A DNA stretch of 54,333 nt from a virus. Numbering within the stretch: the first letter of the stretch is position 1; each line of letters begins with the position of its first letter. Both the position numbers and the translations under genes were made by a program. The notes below the pieces were generated by a model. That model was not told the DNA's origin, did no database searches, and saw only the letters and a list, made by a program, of their open reading frames with translations. Positions 21,887 through 30,409 of the stretch are shown here, piece after piece. The DNA lies in the IMG/VR virus record IMGVR_UViG_3300028597_000016, positions 1-54,333 of that record. One strand, 5' to 3'.

Positions 21887-22047
21887 GTGAGGCCGAGTTC
21901 TACGCACACCATTGGGAGATGCGTGCCAAGTTCCGAGCTTGGAAGGCGCTCCGGTGTAAGAAGTGCAAGTGCTACGTCGTCACCAAGACGATGGCCAGCA
22001 AGTACCTCTCAGAGCAGAGCTGCACCGTCCCAGGTGTCATGATGTAG
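21883..22047 (+). CDS. Small Cys-rich basic protein (54 aa)
   Basis: ATGA overlap at 21883. A helical basic N-terminus (EMRAKFRAWKAL) leads to RCKKCKCYVV, a CxxCxC cluster, with a further Cys near the end (EQSC). Probably binds zinc. It lies 22 bp before the tail-fibre gene. Confidence 0.6.
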   Translation: MSEAEFYAHHWEMRAKFRAWKALRCKKCKCYVVTKTMASKYLSEQSCTVPGVMM

Positions 22048-22069
22048 CTCAGCGAAGAGGGAGGTCACC

Positions 22070-24598
22070 GTGCCAGTACCTGTGAACTGGGAGCCCGTTC
22101 CGGTAGCCGGTAAGTACGTGTACTCGGACGGCACCCCAGCTTCTGGCACGGTGACCTTCACTATTCCGAGCTACCTGCGCGACCCTGACGCCGACACGGT
22201 CATCCTGCCGACGCCGAAGCAATTCATCTTGGACGTCAATGGCGAGTTCAGCGGCACGCTGCTGGCCACAGACGACCCGGATATCGACCCGAATTTCTAC
22301 TACACCGTCACCGAAGTAATGGGCGGTGTCACCACCACCTTCCTGATGCTGGTCCCGAAGGACCAGGTCGGCACGCTCCAGATGGCGGACGTGGATCGCA
22401 ACGCCACGATCCCGCCGGAGCCGGAGGTCTACACCCGAACGATCAACGGGATGTGGGGGGACGTCTACCTCCCCGACGACCTGGGCATGACGCCCAGCTC
22501 GCGAATCATCGCCACAGGTACCGGCCTGACCGGCGGGGGCAACCTCACGGCCGACCGCACGCTCTCTGTGGTCACGGACTCCACCGTGCAGAAGAGCGAG
22601 TACGCCGACGCGGGAACGCTCATCGCGACGCGCAAGCGACTCAACTTCATCGACGGTGGCGGCATCACGGCGACCGTGACCGACAACTCCGGGCAGAACC
22701 GCGCGGACGTCACGTTCGGCTCGTCCGGCCTGATGACCACCAACGGCACCGTCAACTCCATCTCGGCGGGCCTGCGGAGCGCACGTCCGGCCGCCGGTAC
22801 GGGCAACCGGCTGTACCTGTCCACCGACCTCAAGCAGGTCGAGTACGACAACGGCACCGACTGGATCCCGAACGACCAGATGCCGCCGGTCCCGAAGTCC
22901 TGGACCGCAATCGGCCACAGCTACCTCCAGTTCACCGCCGGTAGCTTCAACCAGCGCTCGCGCCTGGACTCGATCATCAAGAACCGCTGGGGCGCAGAGT
23001 CCAGCAACTGGGTGAACATGGCTGTGGCCGGTTCCCGAGCAGCGTTCCAAGGCGCCAGCTTCGGCGGTTGGGCCACGATGTGGCGCGAGATCAACAAGCT
23101 CCCGGGCAAGACCGCGCCGTATACCAACTCCGACGGCGGACTGCTGATCGTCACCGGCATCAACGACCTGGGTAACGGCGCCGGAGCGAACGCTCAGGGG
23201 CAGACGGCCTGGGGCCACGCGATGCGTTCGATGATCTCCCGCTGGCGGGCCAGCACGATCAAGGAAGACACGGACGCCAGCGTCGGGTACACCGGCTCGT
23301 GGTCCAACGGCACGGACATCGACCACGCCTCCAACGGCACGTTCAAGTTCCGCGCGGGCGCTGTTACCGGTGACGTCGTCACGATCACGCTTCCGGCGGA
23401 CTACGACGGTTCCCCTGTGGCTGTGTGTTGGATGGGACGGCCGGGCACGAACGGCGGCACGATCACGCTGGGCGGCACCGCGCTGGCTAGCAAGCCTGAG
23501 AACGGTCAGACGATCCTGACCAACGACATCATGCCCGCGCTGTCGTTCTCCCACGTACCTGTAACCAAGCGCATCACCTCACTGACCAGCGCAAACGCCG
23601 GTCAGACGATCACGATGACGGTTACCGTCAACGCCAACGAGGTCCAGTTCGACTGCTGGTGGATCGAGGCGAAGGAAGCCCCGCCGGTCATCGTCGCCAA
23701 CGTTGCCAAGCTGACCGCCTCCGGCTACTCGACGAAGTACCCGAGCTGGAACGCCGCCCCGGCCAACGGCTCCTGCGACGCGGACGTCAACGCGTACAAC
23801 ACGGTGCTGACGAACGTCGTCGCCGAGTTCGACGGCATGGTTCAGATCGCGGACATCGATTCCGCGCTGAACAAGGACGCGACCCTCTTCTTCGACGGGC
23901 TGCACCCGAACGAGCTTGGCGCGGCCAAGTGCGCCGACGCGATCGACGACGCCCGTCGCAAGCTGATGCTGACCGGTCGCAAGTCGGCATCCCTGAACTT
24001 CAACATGGCGCCTCGTTACGGCGGAGGTATCCGTCGTCGGCGGACCAGCGGCATCTACCACACCGCCGACTTCACGACCCAGACGACGTACAACCTGGTC
24101 GCGGGCGACATGTTCGCTCTGCCGTTCGAGATCACCGAGGGCGACGAGCAGTACACCCGGTGGGCGCTGGAGAAGACGGCGGTCGGCACCGGATCGCCGA
24201 CCATCCGTTGGTGCGTCTTCAGCGACTACATGAACAAGGGCTACCCGGACCTGAACCTCCAGGAGCTGACGTTCGCGGGCGCGCTGACGCTCACGGCAGC
24301 AACCGGAGTTCAGCTCAACCCAGCCGCCCAGTTCACCTGGTGGCCGGACATCGGGATGTACTACTACGTGATCAAGATCGAGACGATCGGCACGGGTACG
24401 TGGACGCTGGCCGCACTCAACGGTCCGAGCCCGATGATGCCTGCTGCGACGACGGCGGGTGCGATCACGACGGCCAACACGACCAAGGGTGTGGCTTGGA
24501 AGCTCACCGGCCAGGCGGCCGGAGCGTTCCCCAGCACCTTCCCCTCGGGCGCCACGCCTGCCACGATCGCTCCGTACGTCGGCTCCCTGAAGACGTAG
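22070..24598 (+). CDS. Tail fibre with SGNH/GDSL hydrolase domain (842 aa)
   Basis: GTG 22070 follows AGAGGGAGGTCACC. The N-terminal 120 residues (AGKYVYSDGTPASGTVTFTI) match the attachment domain of actinophage tail fibres. A Gly/Thr-rich beta region follows (GLTGGGNLTADRTLSV). Residues about 275-640 are an SGNH hydrolase: block I AIGHSY (His where GDSL enzymes have Asp), block II VAGSRAA, block III GINDLGN and block V DGLHPN with the catalytic Asp-x-x-His. A beta-rich insert (SGSW-type jelly roll, about 400-520) interrupts it, and a beta-rich C-terminal domain follows. It probably deacylates host surface polymers during adsorption. Notable for lying apart from the tail operon and on the other strand. 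Confidence 0.88.
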   Translation: MPVPVNWEPVPVAGKYVYSDGTPASGTVTFTIPSYLRDPDADTVILPTPKQFILDVNGEFSGTLLATDDPDIDPNFYYTVTEVMGGVTTTFLMLVPKDQVGTLQMADVDRNATIPPEPEVYTRTINGMWGDVYLPDDLGMTPSSRIIATGTGLTGGGNLTADRTLSVVTDSTVQKSEYADAGTLIATRKRLNFIDGGGITATVTDNSGQNRADVTFGSSGLMTTNGTVNSISAGLRSARPAAGTGNRLYLSTDLKQVEYDNGTDWIPNDQMPPVPKSWTAIGHSYLQFTAGSFNQRSRLDSIIKNRWGAESSNWVNMAVAGSRAAFQGASFGGWATMWREINKLPGKTAPYTNSDGGLLIVTGINDLGNGAGANAQGQTAWGHAMRSMISRWRASTIKEDTDASVGYTGSWSNGTDIDHASNGTFKFRAGAVTGDVVTITLPADYDGSPVAVCWMGRPGTNGGTITLGGTALASKPENGQTILTNDIMPALSFSHVPVTKRITSLTSANAGQTITMTVTVNANEVQFDCWWIEAKEAPPVIVANVAKLTASGYSTKYPSWNAAPANGSCDADVNAYNTVLTNVVAEFDGMVQIADIDSALNKDATLFFDGLHPNELGAAKCADAIDDARRKLMLTGRKSASLNFNMAPRYGGGIRRRRTSGIYHTADFTTQTTYNLVAGDMFALPFEITEGDEQYTRWALEKTAVGTGSPTIRWCVFSDYMNKGYPDLNLQELTFAGALTLTAATGVQLNPAAQFTWWPDIGMYYYVIKIETIGTGTWTLAALNGPSPMMPAATTAGAITTANTTKGVAWKLTGQAAGAFPSTFPSGATPATIAPYVGSLKT

Positions 24599-24612
24599 CC
24601 ACACCCGCAGGG

Positions 24613-24639
24613 CCGGGGTGTTAGAGTGAAGCACCCCGG
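24613..24639 (+). terminator. 8-bp perfect hairpin after tail fibre
   Basis: CCGGGGTG (24613-24620) pairs with CACCCCGG (24632-24639), extendable by one G-T pair. A second overlapping inverted repeat, GGTCAGT/ACTGACC, begins at its right arm and ends near 24666, so two alternative folds are possible. Lies 14 bp after the stop. Probable terminator of the tail-fibre transcript. Confidence 0.55.
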
Positions 24640-24686
24640 TCAGTGAGACTGCCACCTCGTACTGACCTGCGGAAACAGGAGAACCC

Positions 24687-25985
24687 ATGCACCAGCTTTC
24701 TGAGCTTTCGTTCGACGCCTACCCCGGCGATCACCGGCTCCTGACCAAGGAACTGTCGTGGGGATCGGAGACCCAGGCCGTCGAGGACTACGTCCACGAC
24801 TGCATCGACGCCGGACTCGTCCACACCATCCACACCTCCGAGCGCAAGGCGTTCCGGAGCTGTCGCCAGCGCTGGCAGTGGGCCTACCAGGACGACCTCC
24901 ACACCTCCGAGAGCGTTCGCGCGTTGGAGTTCGGCCAGGCGTACCACCGCGCGATGGAGGTCTTCTACGACCCCAAGACGTGGCACCTGGACAAGGAAGT
25001 ACTAGCTGTCCACGCCATAGCGGAGTTCGATCGGTTCACTACCGAGACTTTCAACCGGTACGCGAAGCTGGGCCTGGCCGACGAGCGGCTGGTCGAGGAC
25101 TTCGCCGACCGCATGACGTCCGGCGTGGCGATGCTCCAGCACTACTTCCGGGATATCGCTCCGCTCACCGACACGTTCGAGCCGGTCGAGGTCGAGATCG
25201 CCTTCGAGGTTCCGCTCCTTGATCCCGATGGGAACTACCTGCTTTGCAAATGCGAACGGTGCTACGTCAAGCGCTTCGGATACGGGAAGGCGGAGTACGA
25301 CCTTTCAGCAGCGTGGCGAGGAATGCCAGTCACGATCGGTGGGCGGCTTGACCTGTTGGCCCGCGATCTGGAGACCGGCGAGCTGGGGATCCTGGACTGG
25401 AAGACCGCCGGGACTCTGATGAAGGACGAGGAGATCGACTTCCTCGAACTGGATGATCAGATCTCCACCTACCTGCTGGCCATGCACAAGCTAGGGCTGC
25501 CCGCGCGGGTGTTCTGGTACCACGAGCAGTGGAAGGCCGCGCCACAGGCACCGGAGCCGTACGCCGGGGGTAGGCGGATCAAGGGGCGGATGTACCAGGC
25601 CAACAAGAGCCTCTCGACGACGTACGCCCTGTACTACGCCACGGTCTCCGAGGGCGACCCCGCTGGGATGGCGGCCGGTGCCTACGACGAGTACCTCGAC
25701 TGGCTGAAGACCGAAGGCCCGCGTTACTACCAGCGTGTGCCCGTGCGTCGGACCGACGAGCAGCTCCGGGCGACTGAGCGTGCGATCTACCTGGAGTACC
25801 TGGACATGGTCTCCGACCGGATCTACATCAGCCCCGAGCGCCGGAAGTGCAACTGGTGCAACTTCTTCGACCCTTGCCTCGGCAAGCAGCGCGGAGAGCC
25901 GTACCAGCATGCGCTGAACACTATGTACGTCAAGGGAGGACCGCTGACCACCAACGACTCCAACGCCCCCAAGAAGGCTCCATGA
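24687..25985 (+). CDS. Cas4/RecB-like PD-(D/E)XK nuclease (432 aa)
   Basis: CAGGAGAACCC precedes ATG 24687. The N-terminal SCRQRWQWAY, core GGRLDLLARDLETGELGILDWKT (metal Asp and D-x-K) and C-terminal CNWCNFFDPC give the one-plus-three Cys arrangement of iron-sulfur Cas4/AddB-type nucleases. An additional CKCERC lies in the middle (about residues 187-192), not typical for the family. Known role: end resection for annealing recombination. The Sak4-like ATPase and ssDNA-binding-like protein follow within one operon. Confidence 0.88.
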   Translation: MHQLSELSFDAYPGDHRLLTKELSWGSETQAVEDYVHDCIDAGLVHTIHTSERKAFRSCRQRWQWAYQDDLHTSESVRALEFGQAYHRAMEVFYDPKTWHLDKEVLAVHAIAEFDRFTTETFNRYAKLGLADERLVEDFADRMTSGVAMLQHYFRDIAPLTDTFEPVEVEIAFEVPLLDPDGNYLLCKCERCYVKRFGYGKAEYDLSAAWRGMPVTIGGRLDLLARDLETGELGILDWKTAGTLMKDEEIDFLELDDQISTYLLAMHKLGLPARVFWYHEQWKAAPQAPEPYAGGRRIKGRMYQANKSLSTTYALYYATVSEGDPAGMAAGAYDEYLDWLKTEGPRYYQRVPVRRTDEQLRATERAIYLEYLDMVSDRIYISPERRKCNWCNFFDPCLGKQRGEPYQHALNTMYVKGGPLTTNDSNAPKKAP

Positions 25986-26194
25986 AGATCAGCTTCATCT
26001 CCAAGGACGAGGTCACGATAGACCTCAATAAGCGTGAGATGGACGTGTTGGAGGCGGGCCTGTCCGTCCTCGAAGACGACCCCGGTGCCTTCTACAAGAA
26101 CAGCGATGTGCCTAGTGAGGTGGCCGAGATGGTCACGCAGTTCAAGGCGCTGCGAGTTCTCCTGAAGGCTCACAGCACGGGCTGGCCTGCATGA
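25982..26194 (+). CDS. Small protein, paralogue of 12549-12755 (70 aa)
   Basis: ATGA-type overlap with the nuclease gene. It shows the same strand-helix-linker-helix plan as the gene at 12549. The linker is acidic. Its place between nuclease and Sak4-like genes hints at an accessory role, but nothing in the sequence proves it. Confidence 0.7.
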   Translation: MKISFISKDEVTIDLNKREMDVLEAGLSVLEDDPGAFYKNSDVPSEVAEMVTQFKALRVLLKAHSTGWPA

Positions 26195-27003
26195 GCAACG
26201 TGATGACCGTGAAGTCCGTGCGGGCGGGTGGGCTGAACGCTCAGAAGGTCTCTGAGATCCCCGAGACCGCCGACTTCATGGTCTACGGACCGCCCAAGCT
26301 CGGGAAGACGACGTTCTGCCTGACCAGCCAGGACGTCCCCGAGATGGGCAAGTACCTGCACGTTGGCGTTGAGCGCGGCGAGGAGACGATCCGGGACACC
26401 TACCCGGACACCGACGCCGTCTTCCTCGACAACGACGGAGACCACTGGTTGGAGCGCCCCACCGACCAGTGGGACCGCTTCGACTACATCTACCAGGAAC
26501 TTCGTGCGGGCGGACACGGCTACGGCACGGTCTGCGTCGACACGATGGACGCTCTCCAGACGATCAACATGGCCGCGATCATGGAGAACACCGACTCGGT
26601 GATCGGAGGTACTCAAGACCCCGACATCCCCAGCAAGCGTGAGTACGGCAAGTCGCGTACCCAGATGAAGCGCTACATCCGGATGTTCCAGAACCTCCCG
26701 ATGAACGTGATCTGGGTCTGCCACAGCACGGTGGAGCAGAACGAGCGCACCAAGCGCTACGAACGGAAGCCGATGCTGGTCGGCAAGCTTCAGGACGAGG
26801 TCGGCGGGATGGTCAACAACCTGCTGTACCTGACCATGGCCCCGGCGACGAAGACCGAGCCTGCGCAGCGGATCCTGGTGACCGCTGCCGACGGCGAGAT
26901 TCAGGCGGGCACGCGTTCTCGGGTGCTCAACGACATGGGGGAGATCGTCGACCCCACGATGTCGAAGGTCTGGTACCCGCTCACGGGTACGAAGACCGCC
27001 TGA
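26191..27003 (+). CDS. Sak4-like RecA-family ATPase (270 aa)
   Basis: ATGA overlap at 26191. Walker A GPPKLGKTT (G33-T41), Walker B GTVCVDTMDAL, and NVIWVCHSTVEQ as the sensor strand match the short RecA-core annealing ATPases of the Sak4 family. No N- or C-terminal RecA extensions are present, as expected for Sak4 length. Sak4 proteins promote single-strand annealing with an SSB partner, here probably the next gene. Confidence 0.88.
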   Translation: MSNVMTVKSVRAGGLNAQKVSEIPETADFMVYGPPKLGKTTFCLTSQDVPEMGKYLHVGVERGEETIRDTYPDTDAVFLDNDGDHWLERPTDQWDRFDYIYQELRAGGHGYGTVCVDTMDALQTINMAAIMENTDSVIGGTQDPDIPSKREYGKSRTQMKRYIRMFQNLPMNVIWVCHSTVEQNERTKRYERKPMLVGKLQDEVGGMVNNLLYLTMAPATKTEPAQRILVTAADGEIQAGTRSRVLNDMGEIVDPTMSKVWYPLTGTKTA

Positions 27004-27041
27004 GAAGACCGAGAGCCAACGAACGAGAGACAAGGAAGCAC

Positions 27042-27587
27042 ATGGGCATTCGCATTAACGTCTCCGACAAGGCAGTTCCGCGCAAGAAGCCGAATCTGGA
27101 TCTGGGCTGGTACACGCTCCGGATCAACGACGTCGAGCTGCGTGCGAGCAACTCGGAGAAGAACCCCGACAAGCCGATGTACAACTTCGAGGTCGAGGTC
27201 ACCGAGGACTCGGAGCCGTTCGACGAGAACGGCGCCTCGAAGTACGCCGGGTACATCGACTGGGTCAATGCCTGCCTCTGGGAAGGTGCCGAGTTCACGA
27301 TCGTCGGCATCCTCAACGCGCTGGGCAAGACCGTGGAGCCGGGCGAGCTGGATGTCCCGGACATCACCGACGAGAACGACCCGGACGGCGGCATCGAGTT
27401 CTTCCGGGGCCGGACGCTTCAGGCCCGCTGGGGCATCCGCAAGAAGGAGCGGATCGCCGCGACCAAGGAAGGCCGCACGCCCGAGCCCGAGTGGACGACC
27501 TTCCGCGCGGTCGAGAACGATGACGAAGTAACCCCCTCGACTGCCACGGCGGTACCGGCGACCGGTCGTCGCCGCGCCCTGGCCTGA
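27042..27587 (+). CDS. ssDNA-binding-like protein, DUF669-type (181 aa)
   Basis: CAAGGAAGCAC precedes ATG 27042. The early sequence DLGWYTLRINDVELRAS...PMYNFEVEV is the pattern of DUF669-type proteins found beside Sak4 and RecT-like genes and believed to bind ssDNA by an OB-like fold. The C-terminal 40 residues are acidic, then Thr/Ala/Arg-rich. Likely partner of the Sak4-like ATPase. Confidence 0.75.
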   Translation: MGIRINVSDKAVPRKKPNLDLGWYTLRINDVELRASNSEKNPDKPMYNFEVEVTEDSEPFDENGASKYAGYIDWVNACLWEGAEFTIVGILNALGKTVEPGELDVPDITDENDPDGGIEFFRGRTLQARWGIRKKERIAATKEGRTPEPEWTTFRAVENDDEVTPSTATAVPATGRRRALA

Positions 27588-27600
27588 TCTAGCGTCAAGG

Positions 27601-27633
27601 AGGTCGGTCCCCGCTCGTCCCGGGGACCGGCCT
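27601..27633 (+). terminator. 13-bp hairpin between SSB-like and primase genes
   Basis: AGGTCGGTCCCCG (27601-27613) pairs with CGGGGACCGGCCT (27621-27633), one G-T pair and a 7-nt loop, then TCGCATCT. It lies 14 bp after a stop codon and separates the recombination genes from the primase-helicase. Likely terminator or attenuator. Confidence 0.65.
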
Positions 27634-27658
27634 TCGCATCTGTAGAGGGGAGGGACCG

Positions 27659-29989
27659 TTGTCGAGCGTTGATCTGCTCCCGTTCTTCACGGGGATCTAT
27701 GGGCAGCCTGTACCCGGCGAAGAGCGATACATGTGCATCGCCTTCCTCCGGCCCGGCGGCAAGATGGTCGAACGGTTCTTCCGATGGGACAGCGAGATCG
27801 GCGCGGCCATCAAGCTGATCACCGACATCACCGAGGACCGGCTGAGCGGAGGTCGCGGGGCAGACATCTACTACTGCGTCTCCCTCACCACAGGCCAGAA
27901 GCGCAACCGCGACTTCATCGACCAGACGCACTGCATCTGGGCCGACCTGGACGGCACCGCCCCCGCCAAGCTGAACCTGCCACCCACGTTCCTGATCGAG
28001 ACCTCCCCGGGCCGGTACCAGGGGATCTGGACGTTGCTGGAGCCGGTGCCGTTCAGTACCGCCGAAGACTTCGCCCGCCGGATCTACCACGCGCACCGTC
28101 AAGACGGAGCCGACGCGACCTGGGACGCCACACGCCTGCTCCGCGTTCCCAGCACGGTCAATATGAAGTACACGGTTGCCGGTGAAGGCAATCCGGTGGT
28201 GAGCATCGTGTCCACCGGCCCGGTCTACGACCTGGACGAGCTGGACGCCGCCTATCCGATCTCGATCACCACAGGCCCCGGGAGCAGCCAGTCCGTAGTC
28301 CTGGACTACCAGCAAGTCGAGAACGTCGGAACCATGGAGGAGATCCTCCGCCGGTACGACCGGGAGATCACCCAAGAGGTGCACGACCTCGTCTTCGGGG
28401 TGTTCGACCCGAACGACGAGCGATGGTCCCACCGGTTGTGGGCGCTGGAGATGGGCTGCTTCGAGGCCGGGATGGACATCTACGAGGTGTTCGTCGTCGT
28501 CCGTGGCTCCGGGTGTAACAAGTACGCCCGGGACGGGCGGCCGGAAGCGGACCTGTGGAAGGACGTGGTCCGCGCTCGTGAGGAGACCGAGCGCAAGGCC
28601 GGGATGGTCCTGACCACGACCGAGATCGAAGAGATCGACCTGATGACACCCGAAGAGGTCGAGGCTGTGGTCGAGCAGCCCCATGGGTTCATCGACCGGT
28701 TCCAGCAGTGGGCGACCACACGCACGGACGCGCCCCGCGAGTTCCACATCGGCGGGGCGTTGATGTCCCTGAGCGCGGCGCTCTCGGACAAGATCGTGAT
28801 CGGGACGGCGTTCGGAGACGTGAAGCCGAACGTATGGGTGATGCTCATCTCCGACTCGACGATCAGCCGTAAGACGACCTCGATGCGCCTGTCGATGGAG
28901 ATCACCGAGGGCGCGGGTGTGGACATCCTGATCGCGACCGACGGCTCGATCGAGGGAATCGTGACGGAGCTGGCCGCGCGCGAGGGCATCCCGTCGATGT
29001 TCATGCGAGACGAGTTCACGTCTCTTGTAGCCGGTGCGAAGAAGAAGGACTACATGTCCGGCTTCCTCACCGACCTTTGTGGACTGTACGACGGCGGCCG
29101 GGTCAAGCGGCGCCTTCGCAAAGAGGTCATCGAGACCAAGAATCCGAACTTCCTCCTGTTCGCGGGTGGTGTGGAGACCAAGCTGCTGGAGCTGCTCGGG
29201 CACGAGGACATCACGTCCGGCTTCATCCCCCGCTTCATCCCGATCTTCGGTCGCACGTCGGTCTCCGAGCTGGACTTGATCGGCCCCCGCCGACAGCGCT
29301 CGTACGAGGCCAAAGACAAGCTGATCGCCGAGCTGAGCCAGATCATGGCCGCCTACACCACACCGCCCCCGGTGCTTCGGGTGCCCAAGGCTGGACAGGT
29401 CGCGCTTCAGCCACCCACCATCGAGGCGAACATGTCCGACGCGGCGTGGAACCGCCTGCGGACATGCCAGCGCTATCTGCTCGACATGGCCGACACGCAC
29501 GACTCACGTGACCTGTTGCTGCCCTGCACCGAGCGCCTGGTGATCAGCGTGGTGAAGGTGGCGACGCTGATCGCGGCCAGCCGCCTGCGGCCTGTGGTCG
29601 ACGGCACGATGATCGTCGAGCTGGACGACCTGTTGATGGCGCTGTACTACGCGCGGAGCTGGCTGGACAACCTGCTGCGTGTGGTGACGCGCATCGGCCG
29701 CGACCCGTTCGACGGCCGGACGCACCAGATCCTGGAGTACATCACCTACGCCGGAGAGCGCGGCGCCAACAAGTCCGAGATCATGCGCAACTTCCGCTCG
29801 AACAAGCGGGAGATGGACGAGATCCTCGAAACTTTGCTCGACCGCGAGGAGATCGTGTCCGAGCAGGGCTCCGGTCCGACCGGCCGGGGAGCCATCTATC
29901 ACGCCACCCAGTACGCCCGCACCGCTAGGCAGATCCGAGTGGTCGCACCTGTCCGAGTCCGCCGCACCAACCCCATGCCACGGAGATGA
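27659..29989 (+). CDS. Primase-helicase (prim-pol plus DUF3987-like ATPase) (776 aa)
   Basis: TTG 27659 follows GGGGAGGGACCG. The N-terminal 200 residues read as an archaeo-eukaryotic-type primase: CIWADLDGT, TSPGRYQGIWTL and RLLRVPSTVNMKY. The middle (about 380-640) resembles DUF3987/D5-type helicases, with VWVMLISDSTISRKTTSM at the P-loop position (KT kept, glycines replaced by Ser/Thr/Arg) and MFMRDEF as a Walker B-like strand. The last 100 residues look like a winged helix (GANKSEIMRNFRSNKREMDE). It would unwind and prime the phage DNA for the polymerase downstream. Confidence 0.85.
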   Translation: MSSVDLLPFFTGIYGQPVPGEERYMCIAFLRPGGKMVERFFRWDSEIGAAIKLITDITEDRLSGGRGADIYYCVSLTTGQKRNRDFIDQTHCIWADLDGTAPAKLNLPPTFLIETSPGRYQGIWTLLEPVPFSTAEDFARRIYHAHRQDGADATWDATRLLRVPSTVNMKYTVAGEGNPVVSIVSTGPVYDLDELDAAYPISITTGPGSSQSVVLDYQQVENVGTMEEILRRYDREITQEVHDLVFGVFDPNDERWSHRLWALEMGCFEAGMDIYEVFVVVRGSGCNKYARDGRPEADLWKDVVRAREETERKAGMVLTTTEIEEIDLMTPEEVEAVVEQPHGFIDRFQQWATTRTDAPREFHIGGALMSLSAALSDKIVIGTAFGDVKPNVWVMLISDSTISRKTTSMRLSMEITEGAGVDILIATDGSIEGIVTELAAREGIPSMFMRDEFTSLVAGAKKKDYMSGFLTDLCGLYDGGRVKRRLRKEVIETKNPNFLLFAGGVETKLLELLGHEDITSGFIPRFIPIFGRTSVSELDLIGPRRQRSYEAKDKLIAELSQIMAAYTTPPPVLRVPKAGQVALQPPTIEANMSDAAWNRLRTCQRYLLDMADTHDSRDLLLPCTERLVISVVKVATLIAASRLRPVVDGTMIVELDDLLMALYYARSWLDNLLRVVTRIGRDPFDGRTHQILEYITYAGERGANKSEIMRNFRSNKREMDEILETLLDREEIVSEQGSGPTGRGAIYHATQYARTARQIRVVAPVRVRRTNPMPRR

Positions 29990-30234
29990 ATATGGAACCG
30001 CCTCGCCTAGACCAGATGAACCAGACCATCCGCATCCAGACCAGCCCGGTCGGTGATTCCATCGGCGTCTCGACGTACATCGAGCCCGGATTCGAGGACA
30101 ACGAGACCGAAGCCCACTACCTGGCCAAAACGCTGATCGCGATTCTCCACCAGATCCTCCCCAGCGCTGTGGCCCAGCAGTACGCACCTCGGGTGGAACT
30201 CATCCAGGGACGTTGGGGGTACGGCAGTGAGTGA
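29986..30234 (+). CDS. Hypothetical protein (82 aa)
   Basis: ATGA overlap with the primase-helicase gene; a second ATG two codons on is an alternative start. The protein has a short beta-rich N-terminus and a helix ETEAHYLAKTLIAILHQIL. It overlaps the next gene by 8 bp. Function unknown. Confidence 0.7.
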   Translation: MNMEPPRLDQMNQTIRIQTSPVGDSIGVSTYIEPGFEDNETEAHYLAKTLIAILHQILPSAVAQQYAPRVELIQGRWGYGSE

Positions 30235-30409
30235 AGTTCCGCCGTACTACCGCATCCGCGTCGATTACGTCGTCGACAACATGATCGCCTCTGTCGAAGA
30301 CATCCAGCCGCGTTCATCGCTAGTTCGATGCCAGGATCCGGGCGAGATCATCGGTGCTGCTGCAAAGCTGGCCTACCTCAAGCTCCAGCGGGAGCTGGGC
30401 CTTGAGTAA
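30227..30409 (+). CDS. Hypothetical protein (60 aa)
   Basis: GTG 30227 lies inside the upstream gene. The first half is beta-like (YYRIRVDYVVDNM), the second a helix (IGAAAKLAYLKLQRELG). It ends 8 bp inside the polymerase gene, so it is part of the replication operon. No family known. Confidence 0.65.
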   Translation: MSEVPPYYRIRVDYVVDNMIASVEDIQPRSSLVRCQDPGEIIGAAAKLAYLKLQRELGLE

